Origin: Acidobacteriota bacterium
GTDB taxonomy: Bacteria > Acidobacteriota > Blastocatellia > Pyrinomonadales > Pyrinomonadaceae
Assembly: GCA_016703965.1 (NCBI GenBank)
Contig: JADJBB010000004.1
Coordinates: forward strand, 505,229-569,228
Length of the DNA: 64,000 nt
Direction of reading: 5' to 3'
Below the pieces are notes generated by a model that saw only the letters and a list, made by a program, of their open reading frames with translations, had not been told where the DNA came from and searched no databases. Both the position numbers and the translations under genes were made by a program. Shown here piece after piece: positions 18,088-26,676 of this stretch (within the stretch, counting starts at the first letter, position 1; each line of letters opens with the position of its first letter).

Positions 18088-18984
18088 ATGACCGAAGGAT
18101 CGCATAACAAAACTCTGTTAAAAATGCTGCTCGTGGTTGGTGCCTCGGCGATCTTCGCTGCAAGTTGTATCCAGCAATCGGCCAAAACGGTAGTGCCTTT
18201 GACAGCGTCGGAAACGCCCGAGCCGGTTGCCGTAAAAGCATCGAACAAAACATTTGAGGCGTTCTCTCATAAGATACCGGAACACAAGCAATTCGCTTGT
18301 GCTTCGTGCCATCAGCGCGAGGGACGCTCACTCGATATGGAATACGCGGGTCATGATTCCTGCATCGGCTGCCATCTCAACCAATTCACGGATCGTAGTC
18401 TGATGGATCGTGATAAGGTAATGTGCACAATTTGTCACAAGGAACTTCAGTCAAATCCGCCGCCGATGAAAGACTTTCCGATACGTTTCCGCGAGGGCTT
18501 CAATATGAAGTTCGATCACGGCGCCCATGACAACGGTGCTGGCAGGCCGCCAGCCGGTTGTGCCTCATGCCACCAGTCCGCCGGAGCGGGTAAAACTATT
18601 CCAGCCGGTTTTCAGGCTCATAACAACTGCTATACATGCCACACTGCCGAGAGTAAGATCGGATCGTGCAGCACTTGCCATGAGCTGGCACCATACAGCC
18701 GTACATCTCCTGGACGAACTGCTTTCAGGGGAAGCTTTAGTCACGGGGAACACGGCAGGGTAAGCTGTGGCGATTGCCACGACATTCGGCCCGGTGCTCC
18801 TCAAGGGCGTCAGGTCACAAATATCGCGGTCTCACAGCATTGCGGCGGATCCAATAACTGTGCCACTTGCCATAACGGAGCAAGGGCGTTCGGTGATGGG
18901 AATTTTGCCGACGTAACAAGCTGTTCACGATGCCACGGAGGTTTAAGCTTTGATATGCTGGCTGGTGATCCCTGCAGGAAGTAG
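18088..18984 (+). CDS. Nine-haem c-type cytochrome lipoprotein
   Basis: 298 aa from the ATG at 18088 (the frame is open further upstream but overlaps the previous gene). A lipobox is clear: LLVVGASAIFAASC, so it is membrane-anchored through a lipidated Cys. Nine CxxCH motifs follow (CASCH, CIGCH, CTICH, CASCH, CYTCH, CSTCH, CGDCH, CATCH, CSRCH), with the His-rich spacers KFDHGAHD and SFSHGEHG typical of the c3/c7 type. It probably passes electrons between membrane and periplasmic carriers. It resembles its upstream neighbour in layout, and the pair may have arisen by duplication. Confidence 0.9.
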   Translation: MTEGSHNKTLLKMLLVVGASAIFAASCIQQSAKTVVPLTASETPEPVAVKASNKTFEAFSHKIPEHKQFACASCHQREGRSLDMEYAGHDSCIGCHLNQFTDRSLMDRDKVMCTICHKELQSNPPPMKDFPIRFREGFNMKFDHGAHDNGAGRPPAGCASCHQSAGAGKTIPAGFQAHNNCYTCHTAESKIGSCSTCHELAPYSRTSPGRTAFRGSFSHGEHGRVSCGDCHDIRPGAPQGRQVTNIAVSQHCGGSNNCATCHNGARAFGDGNFADVTSCSRCHGGLSFDMLAGDPCRK

Positions 18985-19064
18985 GTGCCGCCATCGAGGT
19001 CGAACCGCGATCCCAGCGCATTCCCAAAAATATTGACATTGTCGGCGAAATGAGGTTTTAATAG

Positions 19065-19718
19065 GTGCAAACTAATATGAAAAATTTGGCAAAACTGTTC
19101 GCTCTTTCTGTCTTCGGACTCGGCGCCTTGTTTGTTTTCGCGTGCACAGTCACTAACAAGTCGGCAGCTGACGCTCAGCTCGCCTCGAAGGCTGTTCCGA
19201 CTCCAGTTCCTCCGGCAAATGCTTCAGCGAACACCGCTCCGAACCCTCCGGCGGGCTCTAGCGACAAGAAGATCACCAAGAAATTCGCCCTTAGCAAGGA
19301 TAGTTTGTCAGAGTATGGAGAAGCTCCGTTTGATCACGAAACACACGCCGAAGGAAAATACAGCCCAGATGGCAAGTCGGTGATCGCCTGCGTCGAATGT
19401 CACCACACGGACCAGCCGAAGTCAGCTCTCAAACCGCCCCTAGTCACTTCTGAACGAGAAGTCGCACTCACGATGGAAACGTGGAAGGCATCCACGCAGA
19501 AGGTTAACGAGTGCCGGGCATGCCATTTTCAGGAAGGAAACGTTCCAGACGGCAAAACGATGCCGGAGTTGAATGGTAAGGTTCTCAATAATGAGTATTC
19601 CTATCACGTAAACTGCAACGTTTGCCACGACGCAGCTTTCAAGGCGAGACCGGAATTAAAAGGAAAGAAAGGCTTTGCGACCAGTAAAGACTGCTTGGTC
19701 TGTCACACAAAAAATTGA
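19065..19718 (+). CDS. Tetrahaem c-type cytochrome lipoprotein
   Basis: 217 aa from a GTG at 19065 preceded at good distance by GAGG; an ATG at 19077 (213 aa) is the alternative and leaves the signal unchanged. The lipobox is LGALFVFAC. A Pro/Ala-rich linker (about residues 40-65) leads into a domain with PFDHETH and four CxxCH motifs (CVECH, CRACH, CNVCH, CLVCH), as in class III cytochrome c3/c7. The pattern suggests a small membrane-tethered periplasmic carrier. It is the third cytochrome in a row on this strand, with an 80-bp gap before it. Confidence 0.9.
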   Translation: MQTNMKNLAKLFALSVFGLGALFVFACTVTNKSAADAQLASKAVPTPVPPANASANTAPNPPAGSSDKKITKKFALSKDSLSEYGEAPFDHETHAEGKYSPDGKSVIACVECHHTDQPKSALKPPLVTSEREVALTMETWKASTQKVNECRACHFQEGNVPDGKTMPELNGKVLNNEYSYHVNCNVCHDAAFKARPELKGKKGFATSKDCLVCHTKN

Positions 19719-19722
19719 TCAA

Positions 19723-20127
19723 ATGGGACTCAGGCAGTGTGAGAAGTGCAGCGAGATGGTCGACGAAGCCAAGGCATTTTGCCCGGGCTGTGGCCAGGCA
19801 TTGGTCGACGAGAAAGTGCGTGAAACGCGGTCGAATTTCGATACGGCAGATCATACAATGCAGCTCGGCCAGACGATGTACAACCAAATGCTATCAGACA
19901 TGGGCCTGAATATTTCAAAGGTCCCTGATCCGATTGAAAAGCGGATCGAGGTCATATCACCGGTTCAGACAGTACCAAAACCGCAACCGGTAAAACCGCT
20001 GGCCGATCCGAAACCTTCGGGGAGCAAAAAGTGGATAATTATTGCCATACTTTTAGTTTTACTACTTTTCACGTTAGCAGTTATTTTCGCCGCGGCGGCA
20101 TTTATTTACTGGTCAAAGTTTAGATAA
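19723..20127 (+). CDS. Zinc-ribbon protein with C-terminal membrane anchor
   Basis: 134 aa from the ATG at 19723, 4 bp after the tetrahaem gene. A short zinc-ribbon (CEKCSEMVDEAKAFCPGCG) is at the N-terminus, followed by a polar segment, a Pro-rich linker (TVPKPQPVKPLADPKP) and one strong C-terminal transmembrane helix (WIIIAILLVLLLFTLAVIF) with a short basic end. It is probably tail-anchored with the ribbon in the cytoplasm. No enzymatic motif is visible. Its role in the cluster is unknown; the ribbon could be a docking site for the Fe-S proteins encoded next. Confidence 0.8.
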   Translation: MGLRQCEKCSEMVDEAKAFCPGCGQALVDEKVRETRSNFDTADHTMQLGQTMYNQMLSDMGLNISKVPDPIEKRIEVISPVQTVPKPQPVKPLADPKPSGSKKWIIIAILLVLLLFTLAVIFAAAAFIYWSKFR

Positions 20128-20159
20128 CTCATTTTCATTCCGACGGTCACAAGCTGCCC

Positions 20160-22634
20160 ATGGCACGTGAAATTGAAAAGCACGAGCAGATAATCGAGGC
20201 ATTTCGTGATGTTGATATCGTCTCCGAACTGGTCGAAAAGCTGCCAAATGGCGAGTTTCGTAATGAACTCGACATGGATATCATTTTGTTCGGCCGCAGC
20301 TATCGTGGCAAACAGGTCGGGCCATACACACGCCTTTTAGAGTTCGCTCCGGGCGACATAATAGTTCAGGAAAACAGCTGGGAAAGCAGCATCTTTTACA
20401 TCCTCGTCAGCGGCCAGCTCGACGCATCGGTTTCGGAACCAAATGGCAATCGAAAAAAAGTAGGTGAGATCCTTCCGGGCAGCTCCTTCGGCGAAATGGC
20501 CCTTCTCTCCGGCACGCCGCGAACCGCGTCTGTTTCCGTTTCGGGTAATATTCCGGCCCGCGTTCTTGAATTTACGCGGCCTGCGATCCGACTCCTAAGG
20601 AAACTCCCGAAATTTGGCCGTGCTCTCGATAGAAATTACCGCAATTATGGCTTGACTCTCACACTGAATGAGATCAAGGATTTCACTCATCTTGACCTCG
20701 ACCGAGATCTATTGGGCCGCCTAAATGATGCAGCTCGTTTCGCGGTTTACGAAAAAGATCATGTACTCTTCCGCGAGGGCGACCCGGTAAATCGTGTCGT
20801 GTTTGTCCGGAACGGGTGGATACAGCGAGTCTCGGGCCTGGAATTTAACCCAAAGGCCGCTGATATGCTGATCGAGACCGATGAATCCGTCGGGCTGGAT
20901 TTTCTGGGCGCAGGAACGTGTTTGGGGATCGACGCCGTCGATAAACCCGGCGACTGGAAATATACAGCAACGGTTCGCGGGCGAACTGAAGTGATCGAGG
21001 TCGCTATATCGAGACTTCGCGAAGACCAGGCACTGAGCGGCGCGATCATGCCGTTTCTTAAAACTTCTGCCGGCAAGTCGGACATACCGTCTCATCCGCA
21101 AGATACGCGAGTTATAACGGCAGCCAGCCGCGAGATCGAAACCGGTGTCGTGGACGGCGTAAACCTGCTCGTCATGGACATGGCAAAATGCATCCGCTGC
21201 GGCAATTGCTCGCTCGCGTGTCACAAGGTCCACGGCAATTCGCGTCTCGTTCGTCGCGGTATCCATATTGAGCGCCCGGTAAAAGCTAACGCATGGAACC
21301 TGCAGAGCGTGCTCGCGCCGTCAGTGTGTATGCACTGCCAGGACCCGGAATGCCTAACGGGCTGCCCAACCGGGGCGATCGCTCGTTTCCCGGACGGCGA
21401 GATCGATATCAATCCAAAGACCTGTATCGGCTGCGGCGACTGTGCTACCCAATGTCCCTACAACGCGATTTCGATGATCGCGAAACCCGACCCTAAAATA
21501 AAGAGCGGGAAAGGCATTGTTTCTAAGACATTATCTGCCTTCTCGTTGAGTCGTGCGACACTTCCTGAACCGGTAACACAAACCGAAAGCCTACTGGCCG
21601 TAAAATGTAATCTTTGCAAAGACACCGGCCTCAACAAGCCAGGAACGAAAACCTCGAAATACTCTTGTGAAGAAAATTGTCCAACCGGAGCGCTCGTCCG
21701 GGTTAATCCGCGAGAATATTTCGGTGAGGTAAACGAAACTCTCGGCCTTATCCAGCGAAGCAAGACGCATGCGATCGGGGTTAACATTCATAAATTTGAC
21801 CTCAGATCGGTGCTTTGGCATATTTTTGGCGTCCTTATGGTGCTGATCGGCGGCGGAGCGGCCATTTGGGCGACCCAAAAGTTCACTCAGGATCTCGCTC
21901 TTAGCCCGGACACGTGGTTGACGATGCGGTGGATAACGGGATTAGTCGGACTAGCCGGGATCGTTTGGGTAATGGCATACCCAGCCCGCAAACAGGTTTA
22001 TAGGCGACGAGCGGGAGCATTGCGGTACTGGATGCTTTCGCATGTTTACCTCGGGGTATTTGCGGGAGTTTTGCTACTAGTGCATGGTGGCTCAAACTCG
22101 GGCGGCTTGCTTACGACGTTCCTAATGATCACCTTCGACCTGGTTATCGCAACGGGGATCTTCGGAGCGGCGTGTTACTTCATTGTTCCTCGCTTCATGA
22201 CCCGAATAGAGCGCGAGCCGCTGCTGATCGAAGATCTGCAGGCTCGTCGTGAGGAACTTCGTGCCGAATTGGTGCGATCGACCGATGCGACAACAAATCC
22301 CGATCTGAAAAGCCTCATACAGCGAAAGGTGCGTCGTCGTTTTCTCGGCCTTAGGTATTTGTTGAGGCAATATCTAAAACAGGAAGACCTACAATCTATG
22401 CTGGCCGAGGCTCGGGAGGAATTTCGTGATGCCACGTCGGGCATGTCGCGAGCCGATGATTCCAGACTGATCGATGCGGTTGAGAATGCAGCGACTCTAC
22501 GGCGAGTAGATGCCCTCCTGCTTCTCCATAAGCTATTAAAGATCTGGGTAGCTCCGCATGTGCTTTTTACATCGATAATGTTGGCTCTGATGTTGATCCA
22601 TATCGCTCAGGTAGTTTATTTTAACGTTCGCTAG
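20160..22634 (+). CDS. Membrane Fe-S oxidoreductase with two cyclic-nucleotide-binding domains
   Basis: 824 aa. Residues about 62-150 form a CRP-type cyclic-nucleotide-binding domain with the phosphate-binding cassette FGEMALLSGTPRTASV intact. Residues about 195-290 look like a second copy in which that cassette is lost. Residues 344-513 hold four Cys groups (CIRCGNCSLACHK, CMHCQDPECLTGCP, CIGCGDCATQCP, CNLCK...CEENCP), as in NrfC/DmsB-type electron-transfer subunits with up to four 4Fe-4S clusters. Membrane helices follow (about 550-680 and 795-820), with His at 553, 628, 642 and two more in the last helices, suitable for b-haem ligation. This would be a quinone-linked or cytochrome b-linked electron-transfer protein whose activity could depend on a bound nucleotide. 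Confidence 0.85.
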   Translation: MAREIEKHEQIIEAFRDVDIVSELVEKLPNGEFRNELDMDIILFGRSYRGKQVGPYTRLLEFAPGDIIVQENSWESSIFYILVSGQLDASVSEPNGNRKKVGEILPGSSFGEMALLSGTPRTASVSVSGNIPARVLEFTRPAIRLLRKLPKFGRALDRNYRNYGLTLTLNEIKDFTHLDLDRDLLGRLNDAARFAVYEKDHVLFREGDPVNRVVFVRNGWIQRVSGLEFNPKAADMLIETDESVGLDFLGAGTCLGIDAVDKPGDWKYTATVRGRTEVIEVAISRLREDQALSGAIMPFLKTSAGKSDIPSHPQDTRVITAASREIETGVVDGVNLLVMDMAKCIRCGNCSLACHKVHGNSRLVRRGIHIERPVKANAWNLQSVLAPSVCMHCQDPECLTGCPTGAIARFPDGEIDINPKTCIGCGDCATQCPYNAISMIAKPDPKIKSGKGIVSKTLSAFSLSRATLPEPVTQTESLLAVKCNLCKDTGLNKPGTKTSKYSCEENCPTGALVRVNPREYFGEVNETLGLIQRSKTHAIGVNIHKFDLRSVLWHIFGVLMVLIGGGAAIWATQKFTQDLALSPDTWLTMRWITGLVGLAGIVWVMAYPARKQVYRRRAGALRYWMLSHVYLGVFAGVLLLVHGGSNSGGLLTTFLMITFDLVIATGIFGAACYFIVPRFMTRIEREPLLIEDLQARREELRAELVRSTDATTNPDLKSLIQRKVRRRFLGLRYLLRQYLKQEDLQSMLAEAREEFRDATSGMSRADDSRLIDAVENAATLRRVDALLLLHKLLKIWVAPHVLFTSIMLALMLIHIAQVVYFNVR

Positions 22635-22641
22635 ACTTTTG

Positions 22642-24069
22642 ATGGGCCAGGAAACGGGAAAATTTACGGTATCTTACTCCGATCTTGATAAACCTTCGTT
22701 TACGGTCGGTAAGGATGGCATTTACATTGGCCGCCTCGATACGTGCGAGATCGTGCTCGATCACAATACCGTCTCTCGAATCCACGCCGGGATCAATTTC
22801 CGCGACGGGAAGTATTTCCTCATAAATCTATCAACGTCAAATGTTCTGACGCTGAACGGACGGCTGCTCGGGGCTCAAAAAGACGATATTTTGGCTGACG
22901 GCGATACGATCCAGATCGGGCCATTCACTCTGACGGTCGGCCGATTTGAAGATGATCTATTACTGATCGTCGAATCACAGTTTTCGGAGCAGATACCTAA
23001 AAATACAGGCGGACTCGCACCGAAGCCCGCCACACCAAAAACACCGGCGCCGACATCCGACGGCGTCCTGAAGGTTTTCTGGGAAAAGCGCAACCGAGAG
23101 AAAGAAGACTGGGGTACACGGCTACGGCCTACCGAAAAACCAAAGCCGGGAAAAGCGATGTTCAACTGGCGGCCGACCGGCGATCTACGGCGGCCTTGGC
23201 GATTCGGTCTTTTTGTGTGGGCATTTTTACTGATAGGAGCTGTCGGAGCATTCGCTTTTTTCCGCTATCCTCAAACTTATGCGCCCAAGCCTCTCTCAAA
23301 CCCACACGCTCAAAAGATTGAGGGCAGCACTATAGCCGCCGCGTCAAACGGCAATTCTTGTACAACCTGCCATACGCCGAATGAGCCCTTGGAAAATTCC
23401 TGCATCAAGTGCCATCAGGGAACTGAATTTCACGCGTCGAATACGAAAGCCCACGAGCAGGCAGGCATAACCTGTACGGTTTGTCACAAGGAACATCAGG
23501 GTGCCGATTTCCAAATTACGACAACGGCTATCCAGAGTTGTGCCGAGTGTCACAATGACAGTAATTCCAAAACCTATAACGGCAAATCGGTTCGCACAGC
23601 TCACGCGGGTTCCTACGGATACCCGATCGTTGACGGCGTTTGGAAATGGAAAGGTGTTTATAAAGAGGTTGCTGATGCGATCCCTGAGATAAACAACTCA
23701 GCAACCGGCGACAAAGATGAGCAGGCACGGCTGAGCAGGCAGTTTCACACGATCCATGTAGCACGATTAAAGGCTCCTGCGGGTGTGAAAGGTGATTCCA
23801 AGGGTCTGGTCTCATGCTCGACGTGCCATAACAGCTTCGACCCGATCGATCGCACCACGCCCCGGCAAACCTGTGCTGCGTGCCACACAACAGCGATTGA
23901 CGCAGTCGACAGAGACAAGCGGTTCGGGGCGTTGCCGGCGAACTGCATCTCATGCCACGTACAACATCCTTACAGCGCAGGGCGTTGGAATGAGTTTTTG
24001 ACCCCGGATGCACTAACCCGCCGGAGGACTGCGGTGATCGATCAAATTACGAAAATGAGCGGCCAATGA
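22642..24069 (+). CDS. FHA domain - transmembrane helix - seven-haem cytochrome fusion
   Basis: 475 aa from the ATG at 22642 (a TTG lies one codon earlier). Residues about 20-95 are a forkhead-associated domain: GR at 30-31, S45, R46 and H48, then a later Asn-Gly (LNGRLL), so the usual phosphothreonine-contact residues are present. A Pro-rich and basic linker follows, then one transmembrane helix (about 187-207) with basic residues on its N-side, which places FHA in the cytoplasm. The C-terminal part has seven CxxCH motifs (CTTCH, CIKCH, CTVCH, CAECH, CSTCH, CAACH, CISCH) and would be periplasmic. It would let cytoplasmic phosphorylation act on a periplasmic electron carrier. It overlaps the next gene by 4 bp. 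Confidence 0.9.
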   Translation: MGQETGKFTVSYSDLDKPSFTVGKDGIYIGRLDTCEIVLDHNTVSRIHAGINFRDGKYFLINLSTSNVLTLNGRLLGAQKDDILADGDTIQIGPFTLTVGRFEDDLLLIVESQFSEQIPKNTGGLAPKPATPKTPAPTSDGVLKVFWEKRNREKEDWGTRLRPTEKPKPGKAMFNWRPTGDLRRPWRFGLFVWAFLLIGAVGAFAFFRYPQTYAPKPLSNPHAQKIEGSTIAAASNGNSCTTCHTPNEPLENSCIKCHQGTEFHASNTKAHEQAGITCTVCHKEHQGADFQITTTAIQSCAECHNDSNSKTYNGKSVRTAHAGSYGYPIVDGVWKWKGVYKEVADAIPEINNSATGDKDEQARLSRQFHTIHVARLKAPAGVKGDSKGLVSCSTCHNSFDPIDRTTPRQTCAACHTTAIDAVDRDKRFGALPANCISCHVQHPYSAGRWNEFLTPDALTRRRTAVIDQITKMSGQ

Positions 24070-25961
24070 AATTCTTTCATATACTTTCATGCTTAACCGT
24101 TCTCGGCCTGCTCATCTGGCTGAACCAGATGATCGTACCCGAATCCATGCCCCGATATGGCGGGCTCACCTGGATCGGTTGGGCAAGCCTCGCCCTGGTC
24201 GGTGTTGCGTCGGGTTTATTTATTATTTTTACAGATTCGGCCAGGGCATTTGGCTTTTTTCGGGCTCGGGATGAAAGAGCGGCTCCGCCGACTCACATCC
24301 GCACACTGGATCGCAGCGAACTTAAGGAACTTGGCCTGGAAAAGTATCGCGGTCCCAGCTATCCACATCCAGTAATTTTTCCGGAAAGGTGCATTGGCTG
24401 TCAGGCTTGTGTGGATGCCTGTCCACACGACGTCTTGGCGATCGTAGACGGTAGAGCATCAGCCGTAGCTCCCGACCTTTGTATGGAGGACACGGCCTGC
24501 CAGGCCGAATGTCCCGTCAATCCAAAAGCCTGCATCGTCATCAACACGGCGAAAGAAGTTCGTTCTATGCCCACCCCGACGAGGGATGGAGCATCGTTTC
24601 AGACGAATGTTCCGGGTTGTTTCATTATCGGCGATGTCTCAGGCGTTCCACTTATTAAGAATGCCGTTAAAGAAGGTGCGGACGTTATCGCACATATTGC
24701 ATCCGACCTTGCCTCCGCTCCGCCCGAGCCTAAGGCTGAATACGACGTAGCGATAATCGGTATCGGCCAGGGCGGAGCTTCAGCCGCCGCCGCCGCGTGT
24801 GAGGCAAAACTGCGTTACGTCGGTATCGAGCAGGACAAGATCCTTTCGACGATCGATCTGTACCCGAAAGGGAAATATATTTTCTTCAAACCTGACACTA
24901 AGGATTGGTTCGGCGGCATTCCTGTGACCGGCCTCGGGCTCGCAAAAGCCAAATATGGTGGTGACGCCGCAGATGACAGCCAAACAGTTATCGACGCCGT
25001 AGGTGCAGAACTCGTTAACTTCGCACACGAACAGACACCGTTGATCCATGCTCAGATCATTGCGAAAATTCCACGGGCCTTGCAAGCCGAATTATCCCCA
25101 TTGCTTTCCGAAAAGATCGAAAAAGAACTAAAAAAACGCATTGTCCTTTTCCTCCGATCTAAAGGCCAAGGCGACTGGGCAAATCTCTATCGATCACATT
25201 TCCTCGCTCATAGCGATACCCTTTTGCAAACTTTAATGGCTGAGATCATCGACCAGCTCGAGACAAAAATTCCGGGGGATCAACGCGAAAACATTCTCAA
25301 TGTTTGGCTTAACAGCCTCGCCGACAAAGGCGTGGTTATAAACGAAAACGAAAGCTGTAAAACGGTGAACCGCGCCGAGGACGGCGATTATTTTATAACC
25401 AACACCGAACGCGGAGCAGAAAAAAAACCTCAAACCTATCGATCTCGGCGCGTCATTATAGCCATCGGCCTACGCGGTGCCCCGAACAAACTCCGGCTGC
25501 CAAATGAAGATCTTAAGGCGATCATCGACGGGCGCGAGCAGCAAAAGGTCATCTACGGGCTCTCAAACCCAATGGATTTTCGAGGTAAGCATCTGGTCGT
25601 TGTCGGCGGCGGTAATGTTGCGGTCGAGGCGGCCGTTGACCTAGTCGCGGTTCGTGATGGGGCATCGATCACACCGCGAAAGCCAGAGGACATGAACAAG
25701 GTTACGGTGCTTGTTCGCGATTATCTGGCCCCGACCGTCAAATTTGGCAATAAGCTGCAGTTGTATACTTGCGCGGAGGACGGCATCCTCGATCTAAAAT
25801 TTGGCGTCGGGATCAAGGAAATGCGTGAGCATGAGCTTGTCTTGGAAAATGTCGTTACCAAAGAAGAGGTTGGAACGATCAAAAATGATTTTGTTTTCGC
25901 CCTGATCGGCGGCGAGCGGCCTAATAGATTTTTAGAGTCGATCGGTATTACTATTAAATAG
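24066..25961 (+). CDS. Membrane-anchored ferredoxin-FAD/NAD(P) oxidoreductase
   Basis: 631 aa, with an ATGA overlap with the cytochrome gene before it. Two N-terminal membrane helices (residues about 4-24 and 36-56) are followed by an Fe-S segment (CIGCQACVDACP at 109-120, then Cys at 139, 145, 149 and 156). Residues 180-205 read TNVPGCFIIGDVSGVPLIKN, a motif that normally closes thioredoxin-reductase-like flavoproteins. Only after it comes the FAD Rossmann motif GIGQGGASA (232-240), and later a second dinucleotide site (VVVGGGNVAVEAAVDL). It probably moves electrons between NAD(P)H and the membrane Fe-S partner encoded upstream. The order of modules is unusual. Confidence 0.85.
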   Translation: MKFFHILSCLTVLGLLIWLNQMIVPESMPRYGGLTWIGWASLALVGVASGLFIIFTDSARAFGFFRARDERAAPPTHIRTLDRSELKELGLEKYRGPSYPHPVIFPERCIGCQACVDACPHDVLAIVDGRASAVAPDLCMEDTACQAECPVNPKACIVINTAKEVRSMPTPTRDGASFQTNVPGCFIIGDVSGVPLIKNAVKEGADVIAHIASDLASAPPEPKAEYDVAIIGIGQGGASAAAAACEAKLRYVGIEQDKILSTIDLYPKGKYIFFKPDTKDWFGGIPVTGLGLAKAKYGGDAADDSQTVIDAVGAELVNFAHEQTPLIHAQIIAKIPRALQAELSPLLSEKIEKELKKRIVLFLRSKGQGDWANLYRSHFLAHSDTLLQTLMAEIIDQLETKIPGDQRENILNVWLNSLADKGVVINENESCKTVNRAEDGDYFITNTERGAEKKPQTYRSRRVIIAIGLRGAPNKLRLPNEDLKAIIDGREQQKVIYGLSNPMDFRGKHLVVVGGGNVAVEAAVDLVAVRDGASITPRKPEDMNKVTVLVRDYLAPTVKFGNKLQLYTCAEDGILDLKFGVGIKEMREHELVLENVVTKEEVGTIKNDFVFALIGGERPNRFLESIGITIK

Positions 25962-25963
25962 TA

Positions 25964-26671
25964 ATGAAGAAAGAAAACATAATGTTCGGTGTCTTTGGGC
26001 TGATAGTCGGCCTGGTTGTCGGGTTTGTTTTTGCGAATAGCGTCAATAAAACGGGCATCGAAAAGGCTTCAACCCAGTCATTAAGCGTTACCGGGGCTCC
26101 GGCTAATCCCGCTATCCCGCCCGACCATCCGCCCGTCGGTGGATCGACCGGAGATGCGACTCAAACCGCCCCCACAGCTCAGGTAATGGAGTCGATCGAA
26201 AAAGCTAAACAGCAGCCGCAAAACTTCGAAGCTCAAATGACGGCCGCGGATCTGTACTATCAGATACAACGGTTTGAGGATGCGGCCAAATACTATGAGG
26301 TGGCCAGCAAACTAAAACCAGCGGAAGCCGAACCAATTATAAAAGCTGGAAACGCTTTTTTTGATGCAGAAAAGTATGAGATCGCAGAATCCTGGTACGT
26401 CAGGGCACTGGAGAAGGAGCCAAAGAACATCAGCGTCCGGACTGATCTTGGGCTGACTTTTTTCTTACGCGAACCCCGCGACATAGATCGTGCGATCAAA
26501 GAATACAAGGTTTCCCTTGGAATTGATCCCGAGCATGAAATAACGCTCCAAAACCTCGCGCTCGCATACAGCGAAAAAGGCGACAAAGAGAGCCTGAAAA
26601 CAACTATCGAAAAGCTGAAAAAGATAAATCCCAAAAATCCCGCAGTAATTAAGGCCGAAGGATCGTTATAG
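25964..26671 (+). CDS. Membrane-anchored tetratricopeptide-repeat protein
   Basis: 235 aa, beginning 3 bp after the flavoprotein stop. One N-terminal transmembrane helix (IMFGVFGLIVGLVVGFVFANSV) precedes a Pro-rich spacer and about four TPR units (AADLYYQIQRFEDAAKYYEVA, GNAFFDAEKYEIAESWYVRA, LGLTFFLREPRDIDRAIKEY, LALAYSEKGDKESLKTTIEK). It is probably a periplasmic scaffold; NrfG/CcmH-like TPR proteins assist cytochrome c maturation, so a chaperone or assembly role for the multihaem proteins of this operon is a plausible inference. It is the last gene of the electron-transfer operon and ends 5 bp from a convergent gene. Confidence 0.85.
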   Translation: MKKENIMFGVFGLIVGLVVGFVFANSVNKTGIEKASTQSLSVTGAPANPAIPPDHPPVGGSTGDATQTAPTAQVMESIEKAKQQPQNFEAQMTAADLYYQIQRFEDAAKYYEVASKLKPAEAEPIIKAGNAFFDAEKYEIAESWYVRALEKEPKNISVRTDLGLTFFLREPRDIDRAIKEYKVSLGIDPEHEITLQNLALAYSEKGDKESLKTTIEKLKKINPKNPAVIKAEGSL

Positions 26672-26676
26672 GCACC

